Source: Siphonodentalium dalli
Lineage: Eukaryota; Mollusca; Scaphopoda; Gadilida; Siphonodentaliidae
Length of the DNA: 64,000 nt
Direction: 5' to 3'
NCBI GenBank assembly: GCA_032622095.1
Contig: CP136066.1
Location: 232,258,961 to 232,322,960 of the forward strand
The position numbers were made by a program, and so were the translations under genes. Numbering within the stretch: the first letter of the stretch is position 1; every line of letters starts with the position of its first letter. Under the pieces are notes generated by a model that was given only the letters and a program-made list of their open reading frames with translations, searched no databases and was not told the origin of the DNA. Positions 22,500 to 33,606 of the stretch are shown piece by piece.

Positions 22500-22985
22500 A
22501 AGTGACAAATTTATATAAGATTGATGTAATGAGATACTCATCTATACATATAGAATATGTATATATAGTGTTCCATTAAATTGTTTATGTTCATGAGTAG
22601 AATTTGGCCTATAATTTCAGACCTAACCCAATGAGATATACATGCACAAACATTGCTATAGAGAGTAATTGCTCTTTAAATAATGTACGACATACTTTAT
22701 TTCTTTAACTGTTTAATGTTTCACCCAAAACAAGCTGGTGGGTTCAGCTGGACTATAATCACCACAATGTGATGTTCCGTTTGATATTGATATAGCAACC
22801 TAATACCCCCAAAATAAGCAGTAAACACATAATGTCATTTTAATATCTTAGCTAACATTGTAAGTTGTCTGTATGACCACATATTCACTCAAAATCCTGA
22901 AGTTATCAATGACTAAATAATGGAGTCACAATCTGTATATATAAAAAATGAAAGTGTCATTATTTGGCACTGTACTAAATATTAA
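22500..22985. other. Non-coding, nothing recognised
   Basis: AT-rich sequence without a supported gene. It would be intronic if the exon at 22383-22496 is real. Confidence 0.35.
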
Positions 22986-23490
22986 TTGGATCCCAAGAGT
23001 AGCCTACATTGGACATTATTTTTTGAATTTCAGTCAAAATATGAGGCTCCAATCTAGAGATCATCCCGAAGATCCATATGAAGTTTGGTAATCATCAAAT
23101 GAGGGATGTGGTCTGTATGGTCGGCCAAAGGATTTAGTCATGCAAAGAGTAAAATCCAAGAAAGCTGCCAGTGGCCATGTTTTCCATTGAAAATTGTTAA
23201 ATTTTGATAGCTCCCATCTAGAAGTCATCCTGAACATGCCTGTAAATTTCAAATCAATTCTCCAATAAATGCAGGTTGTGGGGTGTGCTGATGGATTCAA
23301 ATTTGAAATCCAAGAAGGTGGCTGGTGGCCATGTTTTTTAACAAATTTGGGTAAAAATAGGAAGCTCCCATCTAGAGTTCACCCCGAAGATCCATATGAA
23401 GTTTGGTGATGATCAGATGAGGGATGTGGTCTGTATTATGTAAATTCCAAGATGGCCGCTAGTGGCCATGGTTTTCATCGAAAATCGAAA
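22986..23490 (+). repeat. ~185-bp tandem repeat, 'B' core family
   Basis: Three units share CCCGAAGATCCATATGAAGT, TTGGTNATCATCA, GGGATGTGGTCTGTA and CCAAGA(T)GGC..GGCCATG. They are related to, but distinct from, the 160-bp core at 27.5-44.9 kb, with which they share AAAGGATTTAGTCATGCAAA. Other copies lie at 54490-54950 (reverse) and 59800-61390. Confidence 0.7.
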
Positions 23491-23491
23491 A

Positions 23492-25870
23492 ACCCATCAA
23501 ACATTGGACAACATACCCAAGATTTATCACGGACGAGGACCTAACAAGCAGACATGACAGACAATTCTATTATTTGTTATCTTCTAAGTTTTTCAATCTC
23601 CTAACACAGAATATACTCTAGGACTAAAATATATTTCAATTATTATAATCTCATATGGTGGTATAGATATCGTTCATATATGTACTAGTGTTGAAACGAT
23701 TAGAGGTTTTGAAGAATCGATTAGTCGCCAGAGGGAATCGACTACTAGTCGACTAGTCGGACCCCTTCCGAAAATTAGCGTTTTCTGCTCATATACATAT
23801 ATAATTTGCCGTTTTGAGTACCAGTAACAAACTTTGCATTTTCGAATGCAAAGCAAGACGTTATTTAACACTATTTACTCTGATTATTTGGCTTAATATC
23901 ACTGAAGGTTAATAGGTTAATAATTTGTCCCAGGTATATGATGTTTTATGACAATCAAATTACCATCCAGTTGATGTATGTATCTAAACGGTGGTGACAA
24001 ACACCTGATCGATCGCGGAAACGCTACGGATTACGGAGTGGAAGCGCGTGCAACAATCAGAAACCGGTGCATTATTCTATATGTTTTGTGTAAAAATGTT
24101 CCGTTAAAATTGATATGGTATGGTCTACCGGGCCGTACCGGTTCTTACATACAATCAAACATCGTTGTTTTCGAACTTGCCCAGTGTGCTTGTCACCGAT
24201 TGACTTCACAAACAGGCATACATGTACATGAAGAAATGCAAGATATTTTGAGAAACGAACTTCATCTCCGACAGAGTCAAACAGTTACAAAATAAATGTT
24301 ATAACAGCTGTAGCGCGTACAAGCCTTTTATGCTCACAGATGTCATGTACATATATCGGACACGGAATGTGGTAAAGTTCCCTATATATATATATATAGA
24401 GTCCGCATATATTAAAAATGGGCCATGCATTGCGTACATAATGTTGTTCCTTGTATTCATTGCAAGGTCACGATATGACATAGCTTAATCACGGACAGTC
24501 ATTTTCCCGCCAAAACGCACGTGTTTTCACCTGTTTGATTTTATCGCGTACATAATTGTCTCTCGTGCATGATACATTGTAAATATATATACAATATATA
24601 CAATTTTACTCGCGAGTCCCCAAATACACAATCGATCGTGTTAGTTTCAAAAATAAAACTGCGCAGACCGGCGATGTTAATAGTACATTTCAATGCGATG
24701 TCATAAGTTCTATATTTAGCCCGATTCCAGGAATTTGCGTCATCCAGATTGCGTTTCTGGGAACAGCTTTGTCACCGCCCAATTATGTGAAGGATTTAAG
24801 TTTGAGGTACTAAAATACATTGTAATTTTTCACAAACACAGCCCATAAACGACGTGGGATTTCCGAAGTGACTCGCCAGTTTAGTTCGAATACGCGACGC
24901 TATTCGATACATAGCATGGCCGACTGCGGGTTGGCTTTATATTTTATCTATAATACAATATATCTAGAACGTGCGATTGTATACGCTCACCCATGCGTCA
25001 GTTGATGCATGTGGTGGTTGTAAAAAATATCACACAATTTTACAAATAAACTTTAAAGGTATACTGACATAGCGCTTCAATAAACTATAATATATTGGAC
25101 TTGTTATTAAACTTAAAACTTAATAATGTCACGGTTGCGATAGGCGCTGATTCTTTGAAGTTGATTATCAAAACCGGCCGTCTCAACTTCAAAGAATAAG
25201 CCGCCGCGGCGCCGAAAAATACACTGAGTCATTGGGTTTCGTGCTCGTGCATGACCACCAAGTACTGAAAGCAGTTATCGCATCAAAGGGACAACAAAGA
25301 AGGCTTTAACAAGCTAATTGTAATTGTGTATTTCGATAGCCTGATTGTTTAAATTGTCCAGTAATTCGGTAACGGCAGCAACGGCACTGCTTTCGCGATG
25401 GCATAATGGTGGTGGGTGTGTTCCGACTAGTCGACTATCCGATTTCGGAATCGACTAATTTAATAATCGCGTCGATTTCGATTAGTCGATTAATCGTTTC
25501 AACACTAATATGTACATGTATGGTGCAACTAATTTTAAACCCATCAAACATTGGACGACATACCCAAGATTTATCACGGACGAGGACCCAACAAGCAGAC
25601 AAGACATGACAGACAATTCTATTATTTTTTATCTTCTAAGTTTTTCAATCTCCTAACACAGAATATACTCTAGGACTAAAATATATTTCAATTATTAAAA
25701 TCTTATAAGGTGGTATATATATCATTCATATATGTACATGTATGGTGCAACTAATTTTAATACCCATCAATACATTGGACAACATACCCAAGATTTATCA
25801 CGGACGGGGACCCAATAAGCAAACAGGACAGAAGATTTTATACTGTACTATTAGTTGGATCCCAAGAGTA
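23492..25870 (+). repeat. ~220-bp tandem repeat, 2.5 copies, split by a hAT
   Basis: The unit starts CCCATCAAACATTGGACAAC. Copy 1 runs 23492-23685 and resumes at 25516 after the transposon; copy 2 is about 25538-25758; a third, partial copy starts at 25759. A flanking block (TTGGATCCCAAGAGTAGCCT) is present both before (22987) and after (25857) the array. Confidence 0.75.
23678..25515. mobile_element. hAT element, 8-bp TSD, non-autonomous
   Basis: Element 23686-25507 (1822 bp). Ends are TAGTGTTGAAACGATTA and its reverse complement. ATATGTAC is duplicated at 23678-23685 and 25508-25515. Subterminal CGACTAGTCG and CGATTAGTCGATTAATCG motifs lie at both ends. The interior holds an inverted pair (ATTCTTTGAAGTTGA near 25151 and its complement near 25182). 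No hAT transposase motif was recognised; the frame 23978-24295 is unrecognised. Confidence 0.85.
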
Positions 25871-27440
25871 GCCTACATTGGACATTGTTTTCTATAAATT
25901 ACCAAAAATAACATCACATTTATTTTTTTCTAACAAACTTGAACAATAAAACAAGAATAATGACAAAAAAGTATCATTTATTTTTTTGGTTGGTACTAGT
26001 ATTCTAGTACCTCCCTAAAGTAGCCTCATTTTACATAATTATCTCATAAAATTATGTAATACATGGTCAAAGTTGACTGAAAACAGATCCAGATATCCAC
26101 AAATGCTTGAAGTAAAATGCTAGAAAGATTTGAGAGTAAAATAAAATTCAGTTTTTTTCTGATTATGTGAAAAAAAAATTAAAAATTTAAGCTGAAAAAT
26201 GTCCCCAAAAATATAAATTTGCCAAAAATGACATTTAAAAAAAAAATACTAATACCAGTAGTATTATACATTTATACATTGTATAATTTTAATATAAGTT
26301 CACCATGTAAAATGTCATAGCTAAAAAGATAATGGACCAATCTTGACAAAACTTTTCAGTTCTGAATTCAGCATGGTGAGATCTATTAAATGAGACCATA
26401 TTGGTTGAATTTTTCACTGTCAGTGTCACTCACTAGTCCACACTCCCACACTCCCACAGCACAATGTACTATAGTTTTTAGCATATTTTGAGTTGTAACT
26501 ACTGGTCCGTACTGGACGTCTAAGTGTTAATTACGGCAAACTAAATGATAAACTAATAAATAGGCGACATTCTGAAGGCTATTGACGTTGTTTCAGAGAA
26601 AAATATTCAATGTTGACAAAATAATGACAGTGATTGAATGAACTGATGAATGACTATTGACATCGCCATTGTTTTTGTTTCATTTTCAATTCAAAATCTA
26701 GAATAAAAGAGAGAAAATGACACTTACCAGTATTGACAGAATTTAGAATCGCAAAATCCATTGTTATGTACAAGTTTATGTCTGAATACATGATTATTAC
26801 ACCATAACATGACTGACATTTCAAATTTCGTTCAATGTCATGGTACGGAATTCCCCACGATCTATCTAGTTATTTATAGCATCTCTGTCTCTGATGTGTG
26901 TGCTTTGAAAACTGGTAGGTTTTTTTTTTAGAATCCAGTTTGAAACCGATGAATCACGAGTATTTTAGGTCAAGTTAGTAGTAAAATGACACCAACCCAA
27001 TGCGTATATTTCGTGCAGTTTAGTGGCAAAAATTTGCTAAAAATGTCTTTTTCCATCACGTGTAAACTGGTCGCACTACTTTCTGGCTGGCCGTAAAATT
27101 GAGCTTAAAACTAAAAGCGTACCGTCTAATTTCGTACATGTACGACATTTCGTATATCGTTTCTATTAAATTTAATAAAATTTGGCCACTGGGACAGGAA
27201 AAATAATCCTATTTGCTTGGATCATAATCGACATTAATTTTAAATTAGATTATTGATGATATATAAAGAAGGATTAGACTCGACTACAAACTGATCAGTT
27301 TAAAAGAAGGTTAAGGTGAATTGATTGCAGAGGCAAATTGCAATCCGCTGGAACACGTGTTACAGTTCTGAGATTTTGCGCAAACGTCGGAATTTTTTCC
27401 CCAATAATTATGGAAGTTGTTGTGTCTCATTAGTAATGCA
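25871..27440. other. Non-coding, AT-rich
   Basis: No supported gene, RNA or element end. Long A/T homopolymer patches and no open frame of note. Confidence 0.5.
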
Positions 27441-27446
27441 AAATAA

Positions 27447-30400
27447 ATGAAAGTGTCAATGACACTGTAGCTCAACTTGGAAAAGGAATAATTTAATGTA
27501 TTAGTCAATGGAGCGATTAGGAATGTAGAAAGTTGAATGTCTAATACTAGTTTATAGACATGAAGAGAAAAGTAAAATCCAAGATGGCTGCTGACGGCCA
27601 TGTCTTCGGCCGAATGACCCCAAAATGATTATATCCCATCCACATGTCATCGTTAACATCCAGGACAAATTTTATGATGATCAGACTAAAAGTACGACCT
27701 GTAGCCCGTGCTAAATGATTTAGTCATACAAAGAGTAAAATCCAAGATGGCTGCTGGCGGCCATGTTTTTTGGCCGAATGACCCCAAAATGACTCGTTCC
27801 AATCTACATGTCATTGCTAACATCCATGACAAATTTTATGATGATCAGACTAAAGGTACGACCTGTAGCCTGTGCTAATGGATTGAATTTTGAAATCAAA
27901 GATGGCCACGGGCGGCCATGTTTTTTGGACGAATGACCCCAAAATGACTCGTTCCCATCTACATGTCATTGTTAACATCCAGGACAAATTTTATGATGAT
28001 CAGACTAAAAGTACAACCTGTAGCCCGTGCTAAATGATTTAGTCATACAAAAAGTAAAATCCAAGATGGCTGCTGGTGGCCATGTTTTTTGTCCGAATGA
28101 CCTCAAAATGACTCGTTCCAATCTACATGTCATTGCTAACATCCATGACAAATTTTATGATGATCAGACTAAAGGTACGACCTGTAACCCGTGCTAAAGG
28201 ATTTAGTAATACAAAGAGTAAAATCCAAGATGGCTGCTGCGGTCATGTTTTTTGGCCGAATGACCCCAAAATTAATCGTTCCCATCTACATGTCAATATT
28301 AACATCCATGATAAATTTTATGATGATCAGACGAACAGTACGACCTGTAGCCTGTGCTAATGGATTGAATTTTGAAATCAAAGATGGCCACTGGCAGCCA
28401 TGTTTTTCATCCAAATGACCCCAAAATGACTCGTTCCCATCTACATTCCAATTTCAACAGCCACGACAAATTTCATAACGATCAGACTCAATGTACGACC
28501 TGTAGTCCGTGCTAAAGGATTTAGTCATACAAAGAGTCAAATCCAAGATGACTTCTGGTGGCCATGTTTTTTGGTCGAATCACCCCAAAATGACTCGTTC
28601 CCATCTACATGTCATTATTAACATTCATGACAAATTTTATGATGATCAGACTAAAAGTACGATCTGTAGCCCGTGCTAAATGATTTAGTCATACAAAGAG
28701 TAAAATCCAAGATGGCTACTGGCGGCCATGTTTTTTGGCCGAATAACCTCAAAATGACTTGTTTCCATCTACATGTCATTGTTAACATCCATGACAAATT
28801 TTATGATGATCAGACTAAAAGTACGACCTGTAGCCTGTGCTAAAGGATCTAGTCATACAAAGAGTAAAATCCAAATTGGCTGCTGGCGGCCATGTTTTTT
28901 GGCCGAATGACCTCAAAATGACTCGTTCCCATCTACATGTCATTGTTAACATCCATGACAAATTTCATGATGATCAGACTAAAGGTACGACTGTGCTAAT
29001 GGATTGAATTTTGAAATGAAAGATGGCCATTGGCGGCCATGTTTTTCATCCGAATGACCCCAAAATGACTCGTTCCCATCTACATTACAATTTCAACAGC
29101 CATAAAAAATTTCATGATGATCAGACTCAAGGTACGACCTGTAGTCCGTGCTAAAGGATTTAGTCATATGAAGAGTAAAATCCAAGATGGCTGCTGGCGG
29201 CCATGTTTTTTGGCCGAATGACCCCAAAATTAATCGTTCCCATCTACATGTCAATATTAACATCATTGACAAATTTCATGATGATCAGACGAACAGTACG
29301 ACCTGTAACCCGTGCTAATGGATTGAATTTTGAAATCAAAGATGGCCACTGGCGGCCATGTTTTTCATCCGAATGACCCCAAAATGACTCGTTCCCATCT
29401 ACATTACAATTTTTAACAGCCATAAAAATTTTTATGATGATCAGACTAAAATTACGACCTGTAGCCCGTGCTAAATGATTTAGTCATACAAAGAGTAAAA
29501 TACAAGATGGCTTCTGGTGGCCATGTTTTTTGGCCGAATGACCCCAAAATGACTCGTTCCCATCTACATGTCATTTATATTAACATTCATGACAAATTTT
29601 ATGATGATCAGACTAAAAGTACGACCTGTAGCCCGTGCTAAATTATTTAGTCATACAAAGAGTAAAATCCAAGATGGCTGCTGGCGGCCATGTTTTTCGG
29701 CCGAATGACCCCAAAATGACTCGTTTCCCATCTACATATCATTGTTAATATCCATGACAAATTTTATGATGATCAGACTAAAGGTACGACCTGTAGCCTG
29801 TGCTAAAGAATTTAGTCATACAAAGAGTAAAATCCAAGATGACTGCTGGCGGCCATGTTTTTTGGCCGAATGACCCCAAAATTACTCGTTCCCATCTACA
29901 TGTCAATATTAACATCCATGACAAATTTCATGATGATCAGACGAACAGTACGACCTGTGGCCTGTGCTAATGGATTAAATTTTGAAATCAAAGATGGCTG
30001 CTGGTGGCCATGTTTTTTGTCCGAATGACCCCAAAATGACTCGTTCCCATCTACATTCTAATTTCAACAGCCATTACAAATTTCATGATGATCAGACTAA
30101 AGGTACGACCTGTAGCCCGTGCTAAAGGATTTAGTCATACAAAGAGTAAAATCCTAGATGGCTGCTGGTGGCCATGTTTTTTGCCCGAATGACCCAAAAA
30201 AGACTCGTTCCCATCTACATGTCATTGTTAACATCCATGACAAATTTTATGATGATCTGACCAATGGTACGACCTGTAGCCCGTGTCAAAGGATTTAGTC
30301 ATGCAAAGAGTAAAATCTAAGATGGCTGCCGGCGGCCATGTTTTTTGGCCAAATGACCCCAATATTACTCGTTCCCATCTACATGTCAATATTAACATCC

Positions 30401-30720
30401 ATGACAAATTTCATGACAATAAGACAAACGGTACGGCCTGTAGCCCGTGCTAATGGATTGAATTTTGAAATCCAAGATGGCCACTGGCGGCCATGTTTTT
30501 TTTCCGAATGACCCCAAAATGACTCGTTCCCATCTACATGTCAATGCCAACATCCATGACAAATTTCATAATAATCGGACCAAAGGTACGAACTGTAGCC
30601 CGTGCTAAAGGAAATTGTTGACGCATCACGCACACACACACACACACACACACGCACACACGGACGACGGATAGCGAGCCATGGCAATAGCTCAAACTTT
30701 ACAAAGTAAAGTTGAGCTAA
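27447..30720 (+). mobile_element. Tandem-cored Helentron/pearl-like element, family 1, copy A
   Basis: The 5' end is ATGAAAGTGTCAATGACACT followed by GTAGCTCAACTT. A ~120-bp unique left part precedes about 19 core monomers (27567-30608). A CA microsatellite (about 30628-30660) and ACGGACGACGG follow, then a 3' hairpin at 30689-30718 (AGCTCAAACTTTAC paired with GTAAAGTTGAGCT), ending CTAA. AGCTCAACTT at the left and AAGTTGAGCT at the right form short inverted end repeats. This layout matches Helentron-associated elements and bivalve pearl elements; the class is inference. No protein is encoded. Confidence 0.75.
27567..30608 (+). repeat. Core satellite array of copy A, ~155/164-bp monomers
   Basis: Each monomer contains CCAAGATGGCTGCTGGCGGC, CATGTTTTTTGGCCGAATGA, CTCGTTCCCATCTACATGTC, a GACAAATTTTATGATGATCA block, ACGACCTGTAGCCCGTGCTA and a joining segment. 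Two joints alternate: a longer one (GGATTTAGTCATACAAAGAG) and a shorter one (GGATTGAATTTTGAAATC), giving spacings near 164 and 155 bp. Short open frames across the array are repeat translations. Confidence 0.85.
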
Positions 30721-31110
30721 AAATGGGGGCACTTTGGGCTGGGATACAATTAACAAGACAGTGCGCTATATAATTATTGGTATTGAATTCGAAATACCCA
30801 ACATGATTTGGACTTAAAAAAAACTTATTTGCACACGCAATTGATCTGTTGAAAGCTAAAATAAATTGAATAATATACTTGATTATCTAAATCGTTGTCT
30901 ACTATAATATAATTATGTGTGGGGTCCAGACGAAATATATAATTGGCTATATAGGCCTATAGTATTACTTACCATAACATTAAGTTGGCATCGTTTTCAG
31001 ATTTCCGCGCGCATGCGAAGCGATCCAAAAAATTCTCCAGGGCTCTGGCGCATGCGCATTCGCGACTTTCCCGTATCACATGACAAAATGAATTTTTCCA
31101 GCAAGGTCAC
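30721..31110. other. Non-coding spacer
   Basis: Nothing recognised apart from a TATA-rich stretch and GCATGCG motifs near 31010-31055. Confidence 0.4.
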
Positions 31111-31189
31111 GTGAGAAAAGTGACTCGAACTGAAATTATGGGACTGTCCATCATTTGGACTTTTGTTTGGACAAATGTGAGTCCAAAAC

Positions 31190-31440
31190 TTTCTTGGGTA
31201 CTTTTCACTAAATACCCAAAAACAACAATTTGGACATTTTTAGGGCCGTTTTCAGTTTGTTCATGTTGGGTATACCCAAAAAGGAAAAAATACCCAACAA
31301 GTGCAACTTCAGTTTACAAAGTGCCCAACATGTGCTCTCTGGTAAACACGGACGGACAGACGGACGGCTTGACAGACGGACGGACAGACGGACAAGCTGA
31401 TACCAGTATACCCCCCACAACTCGTTGCGGGGGGGTATAA
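31190..31440 (+). mobile_element. Tandem-cored element 3' end, family 2
   Basis: A short internal part with repeated TACCCAA motifs is followed by a GGACGGACAGACGG microsatellite (31352-31392) and a hairpin at 31406-31439 (GTATACCCCCC paired with GGGGGGTATA), ending AATTA. The same ending occurs at 50827-50862. The left boundary was not determined. Confidence 0.55.
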
Positions 31441-31840
31441 TTAATTAGGGCAGTACATTAGTTGTACTGGTATATAAACCTAGCATGACAGCAGCTAAAG
31501 ATATCCCTCACATATACCTCATAAGCCGGGGAACTAGTTAAGTCATACTGGCCGATGTTAAATCGACCTAGCATTATGTTAAACATACCCTTACCTCGGG
31601 TGCCGGCGAATCACTCGCTCTGGAGTATAGACCAGCCATGACATTAAAGAGGTATAGTCTCGGATACCCCCTGTCCCGAATAACAGAATGCCATTGGTCG
31701 ATCTCCCTCACAGCTTCTGATTTGTCGATCTCCCTCACAGCTTCTGACGCAATTGATTTACTTCGACTTTGTCCCATCATCTACCATAAACTTGTCAATA
31801 TTCTAAAAATATACAAACTAACAGCCATAAGTCAAGTAAA
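31441..31840. other. Non-coding; one short direct repeat
   Basis: TCGATCTCCCTCACAGCTTC is repeated in tandem at about 31698 and 31725. Otherwise nothing recognised. Confidence 0.45.
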
Positions 31841-31945
31841 ATGAAAGTGTCAATGATACTGTAGCTCAAATTAAGGAGGGAATCATTTAGAAAATGTTAC
31901 ATGTACCCATTGCAGTCAAGAATAAGGAAAGGTAACAAGTACATC
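31841..31945 (+). mobile_element. Solo left end, family 1
   Basis: ATGAAAGTGTCAATGATACT followed by GTAGCTCAAATT matches the first ~100 bp of the family 1 elements. No core array or 3' hairpin follows. It is either a truncated copy or a remnant after internal deletion. Confidence 0.65.
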
Positions 31946-32289
31946 TTTTGTGAATCACAAGTGTAAGTGAAAAAAAAGGCCTCCATACCGATGTTGGAAA
32001 ATGGCGGCAATATTGAATATTTTAAGTTTTGAAATCTAAAGATAATATTACGGCTACTATACCACATGCACCTTCAGAAGATTATTATGTATGGGCATGT
32101 AGTGTTTTTTTTGTGTGCAGTTACCAGTAAGACTTGTTCAACTCATTCAACGCCCGCAAATTCAATCCATGTGTTATAGCCATGTGTACGTCGCCTAATC
32201 AGACTAACGGTCAATGTTTCAAACCTACATGTATCTGAAGAGGATGAGTATAATCACCTGAATACTCCTATAAATTGGGCCGAAATTAA
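31946..32289. other. Non-coding spacer
   Basis: Nothing recognised between the solo end and the next family 1 element. Confidence 0.4.
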
Positions 32290-33581
32290 ATGAAAGTGTC
32301 AATGACACTGTAGCTCAACTTGGAAAGGGAATAATTTAATGTATTACAGTCAATGGAGCGATTAGAAATGTGGAAAGTTGAATGTCTAATACTTAAGTTT
32401 ATAGACACGAAGAGTAAAATCCAAGATAGCTTCTGGCGGCCATGTTTTCGGCCGAATGACCCAAAATGAGTCGTTCCCATCTACATGTCATCGTTAACAT
32501 CCATGACAAATTTTATGACGATCAGACTAAAGGTACGACCTGTAGCCCATGCTAAAGAATTTAGTCATACAAAGAGTAAAATCCAAGATGGCTGCTGGCG
32601 ACCATGTTTTTTGGCCGAATGACCCCAAAATTACTCGTTCCCATCTACATGCCATTGTTAACATCCTTGACAACTTTTATGATGATCAGACTAAAGGTAC
32701 GACCTGCAGCCCGTGCTAAAGAATTTAGTCATACAAAGAGTAAAATCCAAAATGGCTGCTGGCGGCCATGTTTTTTGGCCGAATGACCCCAAAATTACTC
32801 GTTCGCATCTACATGTCAATATTATCATCCATGACAAATTTCATGATGATCAGATGAACAGTACGACCTGTGGCCCTTGCTAATGGATTAAATTTTGAAA
32901 TCCAAGATGGCCACTGACGGCCATGTTTTTTGTCCGAATGACCCCAAAATAACTTGTTCCCATCTACATTCCAATTTCAACAGCCATGACAAATTTTATT
33001 GATGATCAGACTAAAGGTACGACCTGTAGCCCGTGCTAAAGGATTTAGTCATACAAAGAGTAAAATCCAAGATGGCTGCTGGCGGCCATGTTTTTTGGCC
33101 GAATGACCCCAAAATGACTCGTTCCCATCTACATGTCATTATTAACATTCCTGACAAATTTTGTGATGATCAGACTAAAAGTACGACCTGTAGCCCGTGC
33201 TAAAGAATTTAGTCATACAAAGAGTAAAATCCAAGATGGCTGCTGGCGGCCATGTTTTTCGGCCGAATGACCCCAAAATTACTCGTTCCCATCTACATGT
33301 CAATTTTAACATCCATGACAAATTTCATGATGATCAGACAAACAGTACGGCCTGTAGTCCGTGCTAATGGATTGAATTTTTATTCCGAATGACCCAGGTG
33401 AATGACCCCAAAATTAACCATTCTGGTCTAAATGTTGATGTGAACAGCTATGACAAATTTCAAAATGATCCGACCAAAGGTATGACCTGTAGCCTGCATT
33501 GTTGACGACTTACGCACACACGGACAACGGACGACAAAGCCATGGCAATAGCTCAAACTTTACAAAGTAAAGTTGAGCTAA
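32290..33581 (+). mobile_element. Family 1 element, copy B
   Basis: Same 5' end, about six and a half core monomers (32415-33490), a CACACGGACAACGGACGAC tract, the 3' hairpin at 33550-33579 and terminal CTAA. One monomer near 33375-33440 has an internal deletion. It lies 25 bp from copy C, so the two are nearly head to tail. Confidence 0.75.
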
Positions 33582-33606
33582 AAAGCAATAACTAACTTGA
33601 AATTGA

